Positions 19,956 through 31,055 of a stretch of DNA of 64,000 nt are shown one piece after another. Position 1 is the first letter of the stretch, and every line of letters starts with the position of its first letter. Location of the stretch: the NCBI RefSeq assembly GCF_029689945.1, contig NZ_CP121451.1, forward strand, positions 2,542,001 through 2,606,000, given 5' to 3'. The stretch is from Paenibacillus amylolyticus (GTDB lineage: Bacteria > Bacillota > Bacilli > Paenibacillales > Paenibacillaceae). The translations under genes were made by a program, and so were the position numbers. The notes beneath the pieces were generated by a model that saw only the letters and a program-made list of their open reading frames with translations, was not told the DNA's origin and did no database searches.

Positions 19956-21296
19956 ATGAAAGCAACTTGGGAAAAGATAGAGAAGAACCTTGGGGTTCTT
20001 GAGGTTGAAGTGGATGCGGATCGTGTAACTGCAGCACTCGACAAAGCTTTTAATAAAGTGGTTAAACAAGCAAACGTACCTGGATTCCGTAAAGGTAAAG
20101 TACCACGTTCCATCTTCGAAGCACGCTTTGGTGTAGAGAGCCTTTATCAAGAAGCAATCGACATTTTGCTTCCTGAAGCTTATACAGAAGCAATCGACCA
20201 AACGGATATTTTCCCGGTTGATCGTCCTGACGTAGATGTAGAACAATTCGCTAAAGGACAAACATTCAAGTTCAAAGCGAAAGTAACTGTGAAACCTGAA
20301 GTTACTCTGGGTGAGTACAAAGGAATCGAAGTTGCTGTAGCAAAAGGCGAAGTAACGGATGCAGAAGTGACTGAAGAACTTGAGCGTCTTCAACAACGTC
20401 ACGCTGAACTCGTTGTAATCGACGAAGGTTCCGCTGCTAACGGTGACGTTGCAGTAATCGACTTCGACGGTTCCGTTGATGGTGTACCTTTTGAAGGTGG
20501 TAAAGCTGAGCGTTATTCCCTTGAACTGGGTTCCAACACATTCATTCCTGGATTTGAAGAGCAAGTTGTGGGTCTGTCCACAGGTGACTTCAAAGACGTG
20601 GAAGTGACTTTCCCAGAAAGCTACCATGCAGCAGAACTTGCTGGCAAACAAGCGGTATTCAAAGTGAAAATTCACGAAATCAAACGCAAACAGCTTCCTG
20701 CATTGGATGATGAGTTTGCAAAAGATGTTAGCGAATTTGACACTCTTGAAGAGTACAAAGCTGACCTGAAAACACAATTGGAATCCCGTAAAGCTGACGA
20801 AGCCAAAGCTGCACAAGAAAATGCAGTTGTAGAAAAAGTGGCTGAGAACGCTGAAGTGGACATTCCAGCAGCAATGGTCGACAGCGAAGTACAAAACATG
20901 ATGCGCGATTTCGACAACCGTCTGCGTAACCAAGGTATGAACCTTGAAATGTTCCTGAGCTTCTCTGGCCAGACTCAAGCTGACCTGAGAGGACAAATGC
21001 AAGAGGATGCTTCCAAACGTGTTCGCAACAACCTGGTGCTTGAAGCTGTAGGTAAAGCGGAAAACATCGAAGTATCTGACGAAGAAGTGAACCAAGAACT
21101 CGAGAAAATGGCTGAATCTTACAAGCGTCCTGCTGAAGAGATCCGTGGCATCCTCGAAGGTAATGGTTCCCTGGACAGCCTTCGCGATGAAGTAAAACTG
21201 CGTAAAACAATCGACGTTCTTGTTGAGAACAGCACGGTTGTTGAACCGGTTGAAGCTCCAGCTGAAGAAGTTGTTGCAGAAGCTGACGAAAAATAA
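19956..21296 (+). CDS. tig: Trigger factor (ribosome-associated chaperone, PPIase)
   Basis: 446 residues starting at ATG 19956 behind GGAGGGG. The N-terminal ribosome-binding signature is VPGFRKGKVPRS at about residue 43. The FKBP-type peptidyl-prolyl isomerase domain (about 150-245) includes GDVAVIDFDGSVDG and FIPGFEEQVVG. A long helical C-terminal chaperone domain ends in an acidic tail. It binds nascent chains at the ribosomal exit tunnel. Codon use is strongly biased, as in highly expressed genes, which also opens long antisense frames that I reject. Followed by clpP and clpX. Confidence 0.98.
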   Translation: MKATWEKIEKNLGVLEVEVDADRVTAALDKAFNKVVKQANVPGFRKGKVPRSIFEARFGVESLYQEAIDILLPEAYTEAIDQTDIFPVDRPDVDVEQFAKGQTFKFKAKVTVKPEVTLGEYKGIEVAVAKGEVTDAEVTEELERLQQRHAELVVIDEGSAANGDVAVIDFDGSVDGVPFEGGKAERYSLELGSNTFIPGFEEQVVGLSTGDFKDVEVTFPESYHAAELAGKQAVFKVKIHEIKRKQLPALDDEFAKDVSEFDTLEEYKADLKTQLESRKADEAKAAQENAVVEKVAENAEVDIPAAMVDSEVQNMMRDFDNRLRNQGMNLEMFLSFSGQTQADLRGQMQEDASKRVRNNLVLEAVGKAENIEVSDEEVNQELEKMAESYKRPAEEIRGILEGNGSLDSLRDEVKLRKTIDVLVENSTVVEPVEAPAEEVVAEADEK

Positions 21297-21330
21297 GACA
21301 AGCTGTGATCAACTTGTCCGTTGAATAAAT

Positions 21331-21366
21331 GATAAGGCACGTGAACTATTGCGTGCCTTATTTTTA
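21331..21366 (+). terminator. Terminator after tig
   Basis: ATAAGGCACG pairs with CGTGCCTTAT-type sequence (GCGTGCCTTAT) around a short loop, followed by five Ts. Confidence 0.87.
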
Positions 21367-21584
21367 AATTATGACATCCATTTTATAGAAAATGAAGTAA
21401 TTATATGGATGGTCGCTAATTTTATTGATCTGGGCACATTTTTTACATACCTATGTACTTCCTGCAAATAAAAAACGGCAAGACGGCATAGGATGGCTTC
21501 AATTTGCACATACATAGAAAACATGGTTAAATATGATCAGGCTAAAAAAGTAAACACACGGATGTCTGACCTCTCTTGTGAAAA

Positions 21585-21613
21585 ATGACATTGTCACAGG
21601 AAAGTGTTAGAAT
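21585..21613 (+). promoter_or_regulatory. Candidate sigma-A promoter of clpP
   Basis: ATGACA (21585-21590) and TAGAAT (21608-21613) are 17 bases apart. The -35 overlaps the small inverted repeat TGACA-T-TGTCA (21586-21596), which could be an operator. Confidence 0.5.
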
Positions 21614-21675
21614 GAATTTGGGTTTGCTTTACAGGTGGCCTATGTCTAATTACATGTAGAAAAGAGGTTGGTCTC

Positions 21676-22266
21676 ATGAGTCTGGTGCCAATGGTTATAG
21701 AACAAACCAATCGAGGCGAGCGGTCTTACGATATATATTCACGTTTGCTGAAAGATCGCATTATCTTTCTAACCAGTGCGATTGATGACGATGTAGCCAA
21801 TCTTGTCATAGCACAGCTTTTGTTTTTGGCAGCCGACGATCCTGAGAAGGATATCAGCTTGTACATTAACTCACCTGGTGGTTCTGTCACTGCAGGGATG
21901 GGTATATACGATACGATGCAATTTATCAAGCCGGATGTATCTACCATTTGCGTAGGGATGGCAGCAAGCATGGGCTCGTTATTGCTAACAGCCGGTGCAC
22001 CTGGCAAGAGATATGCGCTGACCAACAGCGAAGTCATGATTCATCAGCCGCTTGGCGGTATTCAAGGACAGGCTGCGGATATTAAGATTCACGCAGAATG
22101 GATTATTAAAACACGTCAGAAACTGAATCAAATATACGTCGATCGTACGGGTCAGCCTCTTGAGAAAATTGAGCGGGATACAGACCGTGACTTCTTCATG
22201 AGCGCTGAAGAAGCTAAGACGTACGGCATTATTGACCAGGTGCTCAGTAGACCGATCAATTCCTAA
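21676..22266 (+). CDS. clpP: ATP-dependent Clp protease proteolytic subunit
   Basis: 196 residues, the usual length. The catalytic serine is in [11 protein letters not shown], the histidine in MIHQPLGG, and the aspartate follows near [10 protein letters not shown]. The [11 protein letters not shown] oxyanion segment is present. ClpP forms a 14-subunit chamber that degrades proteins delivered by ClpX or ClpC. It is 12 bases from clpX, so the pair is probably co-transcribed; in B. subtilis clpP is elsewhere and tig-clpX is the neighbouring pair. Confidence 0.98.
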   Translation: MSLVPMVIEQTNRGERSYDIYSRLLKDRIIFLTSAIDDDVANLVIAQLLFLAADDPEKDISLYINSPGGSVTAGMGIYDTMQFIKPDVSTICVGMAASMGSLLLTAGAPGKRYALTNSEVMIHQPLGGIQGQAADIKIHAEWIIKTRQKLNQIYVDRTGQPLEKIERDTDRDFFMSAEEAKTYGIIDQVLSRPINS

Positions 22267-22278
22267 AGGGGTGGTTTC

Positions 22279-23532
22279 ATGTTTAAATTTAACGATGAGA
22301 AAGGGCAACTGAAATGCTCTTTTTGCGGTAAATCTCAGGAGCAGGTACGCAAGTTGGTCGCTGGACCAGGCGTGTACATTTGTGATGAATGTATCGAACT
22401 TTGCACCGAAATCGTTGAGGAAGAACTCGGTCATGATGAAGAAATAGACCTGAAAGATATTCCGAAACCAAAAGAAATTCGCAATATTCTGGATCAATAT
22501 GTTATTGGACAGGAACAAGCGAAAAAATCATTGTCTGTTGCAGTGTATAATCACTACAAACGGATCAACACACAAAGCAAGATTGAAGACGTTGAATTGT
22601 CAAAGAGTAACATTTTGCTGTTAGGACCAACAGGTTCCGGTAAAACGTTGCTTGCGCAAACGATGGCCAAAATTCTAAATGTTCCATTTGCAATTGCGGA
22701 TGCTACATCATTAACAGAAGCGGGTTATGTGGGTGAGGATGTAGAGAATATCCTGCTCAAACTGATTCAAGCTGCTGATTATGATGTGGAAAAAGCAGAG
22801 CGTGGCATTATTTATATCGATGAGATTGATAAAGTAGCGCGTAAATCCGAGAACCCATCCATCACTCGTGATGTATCGGGTGAAGGTGTGCAGCAGGCTC
22901 TCTTGAAAATTCTTGAAGGAACTGTGGCTTCTGTACCACCACAAGGTGGTCGTAAACACCCTCATCAAGAATTCATTCAGATCGATACAACGAACATTCT
23001 GTTCATTTGTGGCGGTGCCTTTGATGGTCTGGAGCAAATGATCAAACGCCGGATCGGTAAAAAAGTCATTGGCTTCAATACCGTTTCTGAGCAAAAAGAT
23101 CTGAAACCAGGTGAATACCTGGGTATGGTATTGCCGGAAGATTTGCTGAAATTTGGTCTGATTCCGGAGTTTGTAGGCCGTCTGCCAGTCATCTCCACTT
23201 TGGAGCCGCTGGATGAAGATACGTTGGTACGGATCCTCTCCGAACCAAAAAATGCGCTTACCAAACAGTACCAAAAACTGCTTGAGCTGGACAATGTGAA
23301 CCTGGTATTTGAACCAGCAGCATTGCTCGCGATTGCAAAAGAAGCGATCAAACGTAACACAGGTGCGCGTGGATTACGTGCCATCATTGAAGGCATCATG
23401 CTTGAAATCATGTATGAAGTGCCTTCACGTGAAGATGTTACGAACTGTGTCATTACCGAAGAAGTGGTTGAGAAAAGAGTTGTGCCTGAACTAAGCCAAT
23501 CAAAGGACGATAAGCAGGAAGAAAGCGCCTAA
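22279..23532 (+). CDS. clpX: ATP-dependent protease ATP-binding subunit ClpX
   Basis: 417 residues. The N-terminal zinc domain carries CSFCGKS and ICDECIELC. The AAA+ Walker A is [11 protein letters not shown] (about residue 117), Walker B is IIYIDEIDK, and the ClpP-contact loop region follows in [15 protein letters not shown]. It unfolds substrates and threads them into ClpP. AGGGGTGG precedes the ATG. No frameshift is seen. Confidence 0.98.
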   Translation: MFKFNDEKGQLKCSFCGKSQEQVRKLVAGPGVYICDECIELCTEIVEEELGHDEEIDLKDIPKPKEIRNILDQYVIGQEQAKKSLSVAVYNHYKRINTQSKIEDVELSKSNILLLGPTGSGKTLLAQTMAKILNVPFAIADATSLTEAGYVGEDVENILLKLIQAADYDVEKAERGIIYIDEIDKVARKSENPSITRDVSGEGVQQALLKILEGTVASVPPQGGRKHPHQEFIQIDTTNILFICGGAFDGLEQMIKRRIGKKVIGFNTVSEQKDLKPGEYLGMVLPEDLLKFGLIPEFVGRLPVISTLEPLDEDTLVRILSEPKNALTKQYQKLLELDNVNLVFEPAALLAIAKEAIKRNTGARGLRAIIEGIMLEIMYEVPSREDVTNCVITEEVVEKRVVPELSQSKDDKQEESA

Positions 23533-23652
23533 GCGTGGCTTGAATCCCGTTGAACTCTGAAATATAGACTTGTCAGTTCTCCACTTTGGCAGAAGGCGAA
23601 TTCATGTCTCTGTCAGGGTGGAGCTTTGACGTTGTGGGGAGAGAAATCACTC

Positions 23653-24748
23653 ATGTATTTAAGACAGGATACACGTCCCGTAAAAGTGGGAAACGTAACG
23701 ATCGGTGGCAGTAACGAAGTCATTATTCAAAGTATGTGTACAACCAAAACGGCAGACGTTGAAGCAACGGTTGCAGAGATTCTGCGACTGGAAGAAGCGG
23801 GCTGTCAGGTGGTACGTGTTACGGTGAATAATGAGGAAGTCCGCAGCCATCAAGGAAATCAAGAAACGCATTCATATACCGCTCGTAGCTGACATTCATT
23901 TCAACTATAAGCTGGCTTTGCTTGCGATTGAGAACGGTATTGATAAAGTACGGATTAATCCAGGTAACATCGGTAAACGTTCCAAAGTGGAAGAAGTCGT
24001 GAAAGCATGTAAAGAGCGCGGTATTCCAATTCGGATCGGGGTAAATGCGGGATCTCTGGAGAACCATCTTCTGGAGAAGTACGGGTATCCAACGGCAGAT
24101 GCTATGGTAGAAAGTGCATTGTATCACATTGGTATTCTGGAAGAGCTCGATTTCCACGATATCATCGTGTCACTCAAAGCATCAGATGTGCCGATGGCCA
24201 TTGAGGCTTATACCAAAGCAGCTCAGATCATTCCGTATCCGTTGCATCTCGGGATTACCGAAGCAGGTACACTGTTCTCCGGTACAATTAAAAGCTCGGC
24301 AGGTATGGGTGCCTTGTTGTCTATGGGCATTGGTTCTACGATGCGGATCTCACTGAGTGCAGACCCGGTAGAAGAAATCAAGGTTGCTCGCGATCTGCTC
24401 AAAACATTTGGACTCATTACGAATGCTGCCACATTGATCTCTTGCCCAACGTGTGGACGTCTGGATATCGACCTGTTCTCCATTGCCAACGAAGTGGAAG
24501 AGTATATCTCCAAACTGAAGGTGCCAATTAAAGTATCCGTATTGGGTTGTGCAGTAAATGGTCCCGGTGAGGCAAAAGAAGCGGATATCGGGATTGCCGG
24601 TGCTCGTGGAGAAGGTCTCTTGTTCCGTCACGGCAAGATGATCCGTAAAGTGCCTGAAGAAATTATGGTTGAAGAATTGAAAAAAGAAATCGATAAAATC
24701 GTCGAAGCCTATGAAGAGACAGGTGTTATTCCTGGTCGTTCGCACTGA
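23653..24748 (+). CDS. ispG: 4-hydroxy-3-methylbut-2-enyl-diphosphate synthase, one-base insertion
   Basis: The start at ATG 23653 follows GGGGAGA. The protein matches IspG (GcpE) throughout: [27 protein letters not shown], and the iron-sulfur cysteines in CPTCGR and GCAVNGPGE. It carries out the penultimate step of the MEP isoprenoid pathway, converting MEcPP to HMBPP. The T at about 23840 is extra; removing it joins [15 protein letters not shown] and gives about 364 residues. As the enzyme is essential where MEP is the only route, the insertion is probably a sequencing error. Placement between clpX and lonB is unlike B. subtilis. Confidence 0.95.
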
Positions 24749-24770
24749 TTGATTCATATCTGATTACAAC

Positions 24771-24800
24771 AAAAGCCCGCCAGCGATGGCGGGCTTTTTA
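24771..24800 (+). terminator. Terminator after ispG
   Basis: AAAGCCCGCC and GGCGGGCTTT form a perfect 10-bp stem with a six-base loop and a short T run. Confidence 0.9.
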
Positions 24801-24915
24801 TATTCTCGCATACAAATTCCGCATCGCCCGTTTACGTCTCGCTGAAAAGGCTATACTACCAAGTATTAGCACGATCTCATGTGAGAATAGCGACAAAATA
24901 GGAGGATGTGAAGAC

Positions 24916-26668
24916 ATGGAATTTGGTATGGTCATCATGTTGATTCAGTTATTTTTTGGAGTGGTGATTGGTTTGTATTTCTGGAACCTGTTGCGTGGTC
25001 AGAAACGAACCGTAGTGCCGTTGAGCGAGAGTCTCGCAAGGAACTGGAGAAGCTGCGCAAGCTGCGTTCAATCTCACTCACCAAGCCGTTGTCGGAGAAG
25101 ACGCGTCCCGCGACCATTAGCGATATTGTTGGACAAAAAGACGGGCTTCGTGCCCTTAAAGCTGCGTTATGCAGTGCGAATCCGCAGCATGTTATCATTT
25201 ATGGCCCTCCCGGAGTCGGGAAGACAGCTGCTGCAAGGGTTGTGCTGGAAGAAGCCAAGAAGAATCCCTCTTCTCCTTTCAAACCAGACGCGAAATTCAC
25301 TGAGCTGGATGCAACAACAGCCCGTTTTGATGAGCGTGGTATCGCAGACCCCTTAATTGGCTCGGTCCATGATCCGATATATCAGGGAGCAGGAGCCATG
25401 GGTGTTGCAGGTATTCCCCAACCGAAACCGGGAGCTGTAACGAAAGCACATGGAGGCATGCTTTTTATTGATGAAATTGGTGAATTGCATTCGATCCAGA
25501 TGAATAAGCTGTTGAAAGTGCTGGAGGATCGCAAGGTGTTTTTGGAGAGTGCGTACTATAACTCGGAAGACACGCATACTCCTGCTTATATCCACGATAT
25601 TTTTCAAAATGGCCTGCCGGCCGACTTCCGCCTTGTTGGAGCCACGACACGATCGCCGCATGAACTGCCACCAGCTTTGCGTTCGCGGTGCATGGAAGTT
25701 TATTTCCGGCCCTTGTTGCCTGAAGAGATTGGACGCATTGCAGAGGATGCTGTTCAGAAAATAGGGTTCAGTCCATGTCCGGATGCGGTTGATGTGGTCA
25801 AGCGATATGCAACCAATGGACGTGAAGCCGTCAATATCATCCAGCTCGCTGCTGGACTTGCGCTGACAGAGAAGCGTGAGACCCTTCAGGCGTCCGATGT
25901 GGAGTGGGTGGCTGGTAGCAGCCAGATTCAGCCGCGGCCGGACCGGAAGGTCCCTCACAGCCGCAGGTGGGGTTTGTTAACGGATTGGCGGTATACGGAC
26001 CGAACATGGGGACCATTTTGGAAATCGAAGTGTCTGCTGTTCCGGCTCTTAAAGGTCAAGGCCGAATCAACATCACAGGCGTTGTGGATGAAGAAGAGAT
26101 TGGAGGCGGTTCGCGTACACTCCGGCGAAAAAGTATGGCTAAAGGCTCGGTTGAAAATGTGTTAACCGTATTAAAAGCCATGGGTATTCGTCCGAATGAT
26201 TATGATTTACACGTGAATTTCCCGGGTGGGACGCCTATTGATGGCCCATCAGCCGGGATTGCCATGGCGACTGCCATTACCTCAGCCATTCAGGGACGCC
26301 CTGTGGATCATGAGACAGCGATGACTGGCGAGATCAGTATTCATGGTCGGGTGAAGCCCATTGGTGGCGTGCTGGCCAAGGTGGAGGCTGCTTTTCAGGC
26401 GGGAGCCAAGACGGTTATTATTCCCGCGGAGAACTGGCAGTCCATTTTCGAGAATCTGGATGGCTTGCGTGTTATTCCGGTAGATACGGTACAGGACGTC
26501 TTCCGGGAAGTGTTCGCCTGGGTTCCGGAATCACAACAGATGGAACAGACAAAGCTTGCAGAGGAGGCAGTTACACCTGCACCGGAGATTTTTCCACCGG
26601 CATCCGCTTCCTATTTGCGTGCTGACGTGCCTCGTCCAGGACAGGTTACAGATTCGGGAAGCTGCTAA
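24916..26668 (+). CDS. lonB: ATP-dependent protease LonB, two frameshifts
   Basis: The start at ATG 24916 is behind AGGAGG. An N-terminal membrane helix (MVIMLIQLFFGVVIGLYFW) is followed by an AAA+ domain with [11 protein letters not shown] and LFIDEIGEL, then a Lon protease domain with the catalytic Ser in DGPSAGIAMATAI and Lys in KPIGGVLAKVEAA. Two breaks occur: at the A run 25003-25005 (one A missing, restoring QKTNRSAVERES) and at about 25950-25954 (one base missing, joining PRPDRK to PSQPQVGFVNG). Corrected length is about 584 residues. B. subtilis LonB is a forespore membrane-associated protease. Confidence 0.94.
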
Positions 26669-26754
26669 GCGCTTCCCTTCATTGGTTTTTTATGTGAACA
26701 TTTGATAGAATAATGAATGACTACAACCTGAGAGCCATTGGAGGTGCGAAAGCG

Positions 26755-29091
26755 ATGGGACCGAGCAAAGCGAAAGGTCGTCGTTTTCCTTTACTGCCTT
26801 TAAGAGGACTTCTCGTCTACCCGAGTATGGTACTGCATCTCGATGTGGGCCGGGAGAAATCGGTCAAGGCTTTAGAAAAAGCGATGGTAGAAGAACATTT
26901 GATTCTCCTATGTTCCCAAGCCGAAGTAAATATTGAAGAACCAACACAAGAGGACATTTTCAGAATCGGAACCGTGGCCAAGGTCAGACAGATGCTGAAG
27001 CTTCCGAACGGTACGATTCGTGTACTCGTGGAAGGCTTGGAACGGGCTGAAATTATTGAATATACGGACAACGAGGAATATTATGAAGTGCTGGCCAAAG
27101 AGCTGCCTGAAGAGGAAAATACCCATCCGGAGACGGATGCCTTGATGCGTACCGTTCTGAACCAGTTCGAGAATTATATTAATCTGTCCAAAAAAGTGAC
27201 ACCAGAGACACTCGCAGCGGTGTCCGACATCGAAGAGCCAGGGCGACTGGCTGATGTGATTACAAGTCACCTGTCCTTGAAGATCAAGGATAAACAGGAA
27301 ATTCTGGAGACCATCGACGTGCGGGAACGTCTGGAGAAATTGCTGGATATCCTGAACAATGAGCGCGAAGTGCTGGAGCTTGAACGCAAGATCAGCCAAC
27401 GTGTGAAGAAACAGATGGAGAAAACGCAAAAGGAATATTATCTGCGCGAGCAGATGAAAGCGATCCAGAAAGAACTGGGTGAAAAAGAAGGCCGTGCAGG
27501 TGAGGTCGAGGAACTTCGCACGCAGATGGAAGAACTCGGCTTGCCGGACAAGGTGAAAGAAAAGGTCGAAAAAGAAATTGATCGACTGGAGAAAATGCCT
27601 GCAAGCTCAGCCGAGGGCGGAGTCATCCGCAACTATGTGGATTGGCTGCTTGGCCTTCCCTGGAGCCATATGACAGCAGATGATCTGGATATCCAAAAAG
27701 CCGAGGATGTGCTCAATGCCGATCATTACGGATTGGAAAAGCCCAAAGAACGTGTGCTTGAATATCTGGCTGTCCAGAAGCTCGTCAAGAAGCTTAAAGG
27801 GCCAATCCTCTGTCTGGTTGGACCTCCAGGTGTCGGTAAAACATCCCTTGCCCGTTCAATCGCGAGATCGCTTGGTCGGGAGTTTGTAAGAATCTCTTGG
27901 CGGCGTGCGAGATGAAGCCGAGATTCGCGGACACCGGCGCACCTATGTAGGAGCCATGCCTGGTCGCATCATTCAGGGCATGAAAACGGCGGGTTCACTT
28001 AATCCGGTATTCCTGCTCGACGAGATTGATAAGATGGCTTCAGATTTCCGCGGAGACCCTTCCGCAGCGTTGCTTGAAGTCCTTGATCCGGAACAGAACA
28101 ATACGTTTAGTGATCACTTTGTAGAATTGCCGTTTGACTTATCCAACGTTATGTTTATAACAACTGCCAACACGGTTCACAACATTCCGCGTCCGTTGCT
28201 GGATCGGATGGAGATGCTCAACATCCCTGGTTACACAGAGCTGGAGAAGCTGCAAATTGCGAAAAACTATTTGTTGCCCAAACAGAAGCAGGACCATGGT
28301 CTGGAAGAAGAGCAACTGGAAATTCCGGATGACGCGCTGTTGCGTGTAATTCGTGAATATACACGGGAGTCCGGTGTGCGTAATCTGGAACAACAGATGG
28401 CTTCATCGTGCCGGAAAGCTGCCAAGAATATCGTATCTGGTGCTGAGGGGCAGATTAGCATCACATCAGATAAGATCAAAGACTACCTTGGACCTGGCAA
28501 GTTCCGTTATGGCATGGCCGAGCTGGAAGATCAGATTGGTACCGTAACGGGTCTGGCGTGGACTGAAGTGGGCGGAGATACCCTTGTTATTGAAGTGACT
28601 GTTGTGCCTGGAACAGGTAAATTGACTCTGACGGGTAAACTCGGGGATGTCATGAAGGAATCGGCACAAGCCGCATTCAGCTACACGCGTTCCAAAGCTA
28701 CACAGCTTGGGATCGCGCCTGATTTCCATGAGAAGAACGATATCCATATTCACGTTCCGGAAGGAGCGATTCCGAAGGATGGTCCATCTGCCGGGATTAC
28801 GATGGCAACAGCGTTGATCTCAGCCCTGACGAACAAACATGTGTCCAAGGATATCGCCATGACGGGTGAAATAACATTGCGTGGACGTGTATTGCCAATC
28901 GGTGGTTTGAAAGAGAAATCACTGGCAGCTCATCGTGCTGGTTATAAAAAATATTATTGCCCAAGGATAACGAACGGGACCTGCGTGACATTCCAGACAG
29001 CATCAAGGAAGATGTGGAGTTTGTCCCTGTAGCCCATATGGATCAGGTATTGCAGCATGCGCTTGTTGAGCAGGCAGGAATTCACCTGTAA
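26755..29091 (+). CDS. lon: ATP-dependent protease LonA, two frameshifts
   Basis: I choose ATG 26755, with GGAGGT nine bases upstream, over the in-frame ATG 26713. Domains: N-terminal substrate domain ([13 protein letters not shown]), a long coiled-coil region, AAA+ ([13 protein letters not shown]) and a C-terminal protease domain (Ser in [14 protein letters not shown], Lys in [12 protein letters not shown]). At 27893-27898 two bases of a CT repeat are missing ([15 protein letters not shown] is restored). At the A run 28946-28951 one A is missing, restoring the end [15 protein letters not shown]...QAGIHL. About 779 residues after correction. It degrades misfolded and regulatory proteins. Confidence 0.95.
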
Positions 29092-29123
29092 TCCGCGTAT
29101 CCGAAAGGTTCGTATGAAGAGTA

Positions 29124-29167
29124 GACCGTTCTGCGGAGGCTTCGGCGTCCGCTGGAACGGTTTTTTG
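29124..29167 (+). terminator. Terminator after lonA
   Basis: ACCGTT(C)TGCGGA pairs with TCCGCTGGAACGGT around a GC-rich loop and is followed by six Ts. engB starts 80 bases later, so read-through or a further promoter would be needed for it. Confidence 0.8.
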
Positions 29168-29246
29168 GTATGATAGAACAATCCATGGCATAATAACGTC
29201 AACAGGTTATGCATAGCAAAGGCGTTCAAGAGAGGAAAGATACAAT

Positions 29247-29903
29247 ATGAAAGTAAATCAATCTGAATTTATTATCAGTGCCGTTCGGCCTGAACAATAC
29301 CCCGAGGACGGTCTGCCAGAGATTGCGTTGGCGGGACGCTCCAATGTGGGGAAATCTTCCCTGATCAACCGTTTGATCAATCGTAAAAATTTGGCCCGGA
29401 CGAGTGCAACACCAGGTAAAACACAGCAGCTGAACTATTATAAAATTAATCAGGATCTCTACTTCGTCGATTTCCCGGGATATGGCTACGCCAAAGTGTC
29501 CAAAGAGCAACGCTTTGCCTGGGGTAAAATGATGGAGAAATACCTGCTCGGACGCGAGGAATTGAAACTGGTTATGCAGATGGTGGATATGAGACATGAG
29601 CCATCCAAAGAAGACAAGATGATGAATGAATGGCTTCGTCATAACGGGCTGCCTTTGGTTGTGGTAGCAACCAAGATGGACAAGATTCCCAAGACACGCA
29701 GAGCCAAACATATCAAAGTTATTAAGGAATCGCTGGGTCTTCGTTCAGGAGATTTGTTTGTACCGTTTTCATCCGAAGAGGGATTGGGGAAAGAAGAGTT
29801 ATGGGACATCATTACTCGTCATGCCCGTATCGATAAGTACGCACCAGTTTTGGATACAGAGGGTGCTTCTGAAGAAGAAGAAAACAACGAAATTAGCGGA
29901 TAA
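29247..29903 (+). CDS. engB: Ribosome biogenesis GTPase EngB (YsxC/YihA)
   Basis: 218 residues. G1 is [10 protein letters not shown]3 is DFPGYGYAK, and G4 is TKMDKIPK, in the EngB arrangement. It assists late assembly of the 50S subunit and is essential in Bacillus. The C-terminal tail is acidic ([14 protein letters not shown]). GAGAGGAAAG precedes the ATG. Placement after lonA is as in B. subtilis (ysxC). Confidence 0.96.
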   Translation: MKVNQSEFIISAVRPEQYPEDGLPEIALAGRSNVGKSSLINRLINRKNLARTSATPGKTQQLNYYKINQDLYFVDFPGYGYAKVSKEQRFAWGKMMEKYLLGREELKLVMQMVDMRHEPSKEDKMMNEWLRHNGLPLVVVATKMDKIPKTRRAKHIKVIKESLGLRSGDLFVPFSSEEGLGKEELWDIITRHARIDKYAPVLDTEGASEEEENNEISG

Positions 29904-30169
29904 CCGAGGTAGTGCACTGTTTTATTGCGCGAATGGGAGCATGCTAAGTGAAACGTTGACGAGATCAAGAAAAATGCGGTTTTTATGGAATTTCGTGAGA
30001 ATTCATGATCTGGGTTTAGAGAAAAATAGCATTAGGATAGTGTATAATGAGCATAGGTGCATGTTGCCAACAGTACCAAAAATACCGGCTTTGCCGGCCT
30101 GAAGAATTTTGAGATTACTGCTTCATGTGCAGGAAGGCAAAACAATCGGGAAAGAATTGAGGGATTTGT

Positions 30170-30755
30170 ATGGCTCAGCGGTTAGCCACAGAATATGTTA
30201 AGGCGACTATGAAATTGTCAGAACCCCAGATGCATCAGTTTTTGCGCATGACAGAAGACGGCCGGCTTCATCATCGGGTTAAGGTGTTGGACAATGGATG
30301 TCAGGAGATTGTGTTGGGGATGTAAGTGGAGAAGAGGTTCATTTCCCATTTGACCGCATAGAAGGATTTTATATCTGTGAGTTATCTTGCCGCCTGGTGA
30401 ACCTGCATCTGACCAACGTTGTACGGAAGCTCTTTATGACGTTTAAGGGTGACGGGGTTGTTCATCGGATCTACAAAGGGTTCACCATGACATATGTGTA
30501 TGCTCAAGGCACTGTCCGTAAAATTGTGGAGACAACCGGGAGAACACCCGAGTGATCTATGAATACAAAAATACGTTGCTTGAATTGCAACATCTGTTCC
30601 AGGCCAGAGATGTAGAACGCGAAATCAACCGTATATATGCCGAGATTGATTCACTGCTGGACACTAGAAAAGATGCGACTGCTGAACAGCTTCATCAGAT
30701 TGATGAGAGCCTTGCACGTTATCAAAAACGGTTGTTTGAGCTTGAAGCTTATTAA
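30170..30755 (+). CDS. Conserved hypothetical protein, two frameshifts
   Basis: The ATG at 30170 follows GAGGGA. The frame breaks twice, at G runs 30316-30319 and 30538-30540, each repaired by one G, giving about 195 residues: MAQRLATEYVKATMKLSEP..., then VSGEEVHFPFDRIEGFYICEL, then NTRVIYEYKNTLLELQHLF, and a helical Asp/Glu/Arg-rich tail. There is no signal peptide or membrane segment. I recall that homologues in Paenibacillus sit at this position and are sometimes named 'non-ribosomal peptide synthetase module', but I see no condensation, adenylation or carrier motif, so I give no function. Confidence 0.7.
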
Positions 30756-31055
30756 CCTGAAAGTGTATGTTTATACACGCATATGAATGGTCTGAATTCC
30801 CTTGTCTCTTCCGGGCAGTGGCACGTGCCAACGCGGAGGTTTCAGGGGGATTTTTTATTTTACAATCTTCTGGAAAAGGGTTGATTTCACGATGATTCAA
30901 TGGTATTTTTAATCTCGTTGAAAACAATATAGGAACCAGGATTCACTCAGGACATTATATGTTGCGAGAGATTTTTCCCTCGGGAAGTGAATGACGTAGG
31001 TCCTAGCGGATGAAATTTTTCAAACATTTTATTCCTAGGAAGGGAGAACCGAAGG
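30756..31055. other. Intergenic region with probable terminator before speD
   Basis: Around 30798-30860 CCCTTG pairs with CAGGGG and inner CTTCC with GGAGG, followed by six Ts; this is a probable terminator for the preceding gene. The palindrome TGGCACGTGCCA lies in its loop. The speD Shine-Dalgarno (AGGGAG) is at 31041-31046. Confidence 0.55.

Larger units (their letters stand above)
21297..21675. other. Intergenic region between tig and clpP
   Basis: Contains the tig terminator and a clpP promoter. The AT-rich remainder shows no CtsR-type heptad operator that I could recognise. Confidence 0.5.

Noticed and set aside
19899..21095. 398-codon antisense frame over tig
   Set aside because: It is a shadow of the strongly biased codon use of trigger factor; Phe/Cys-rich, with no ribosome site and no homology features.
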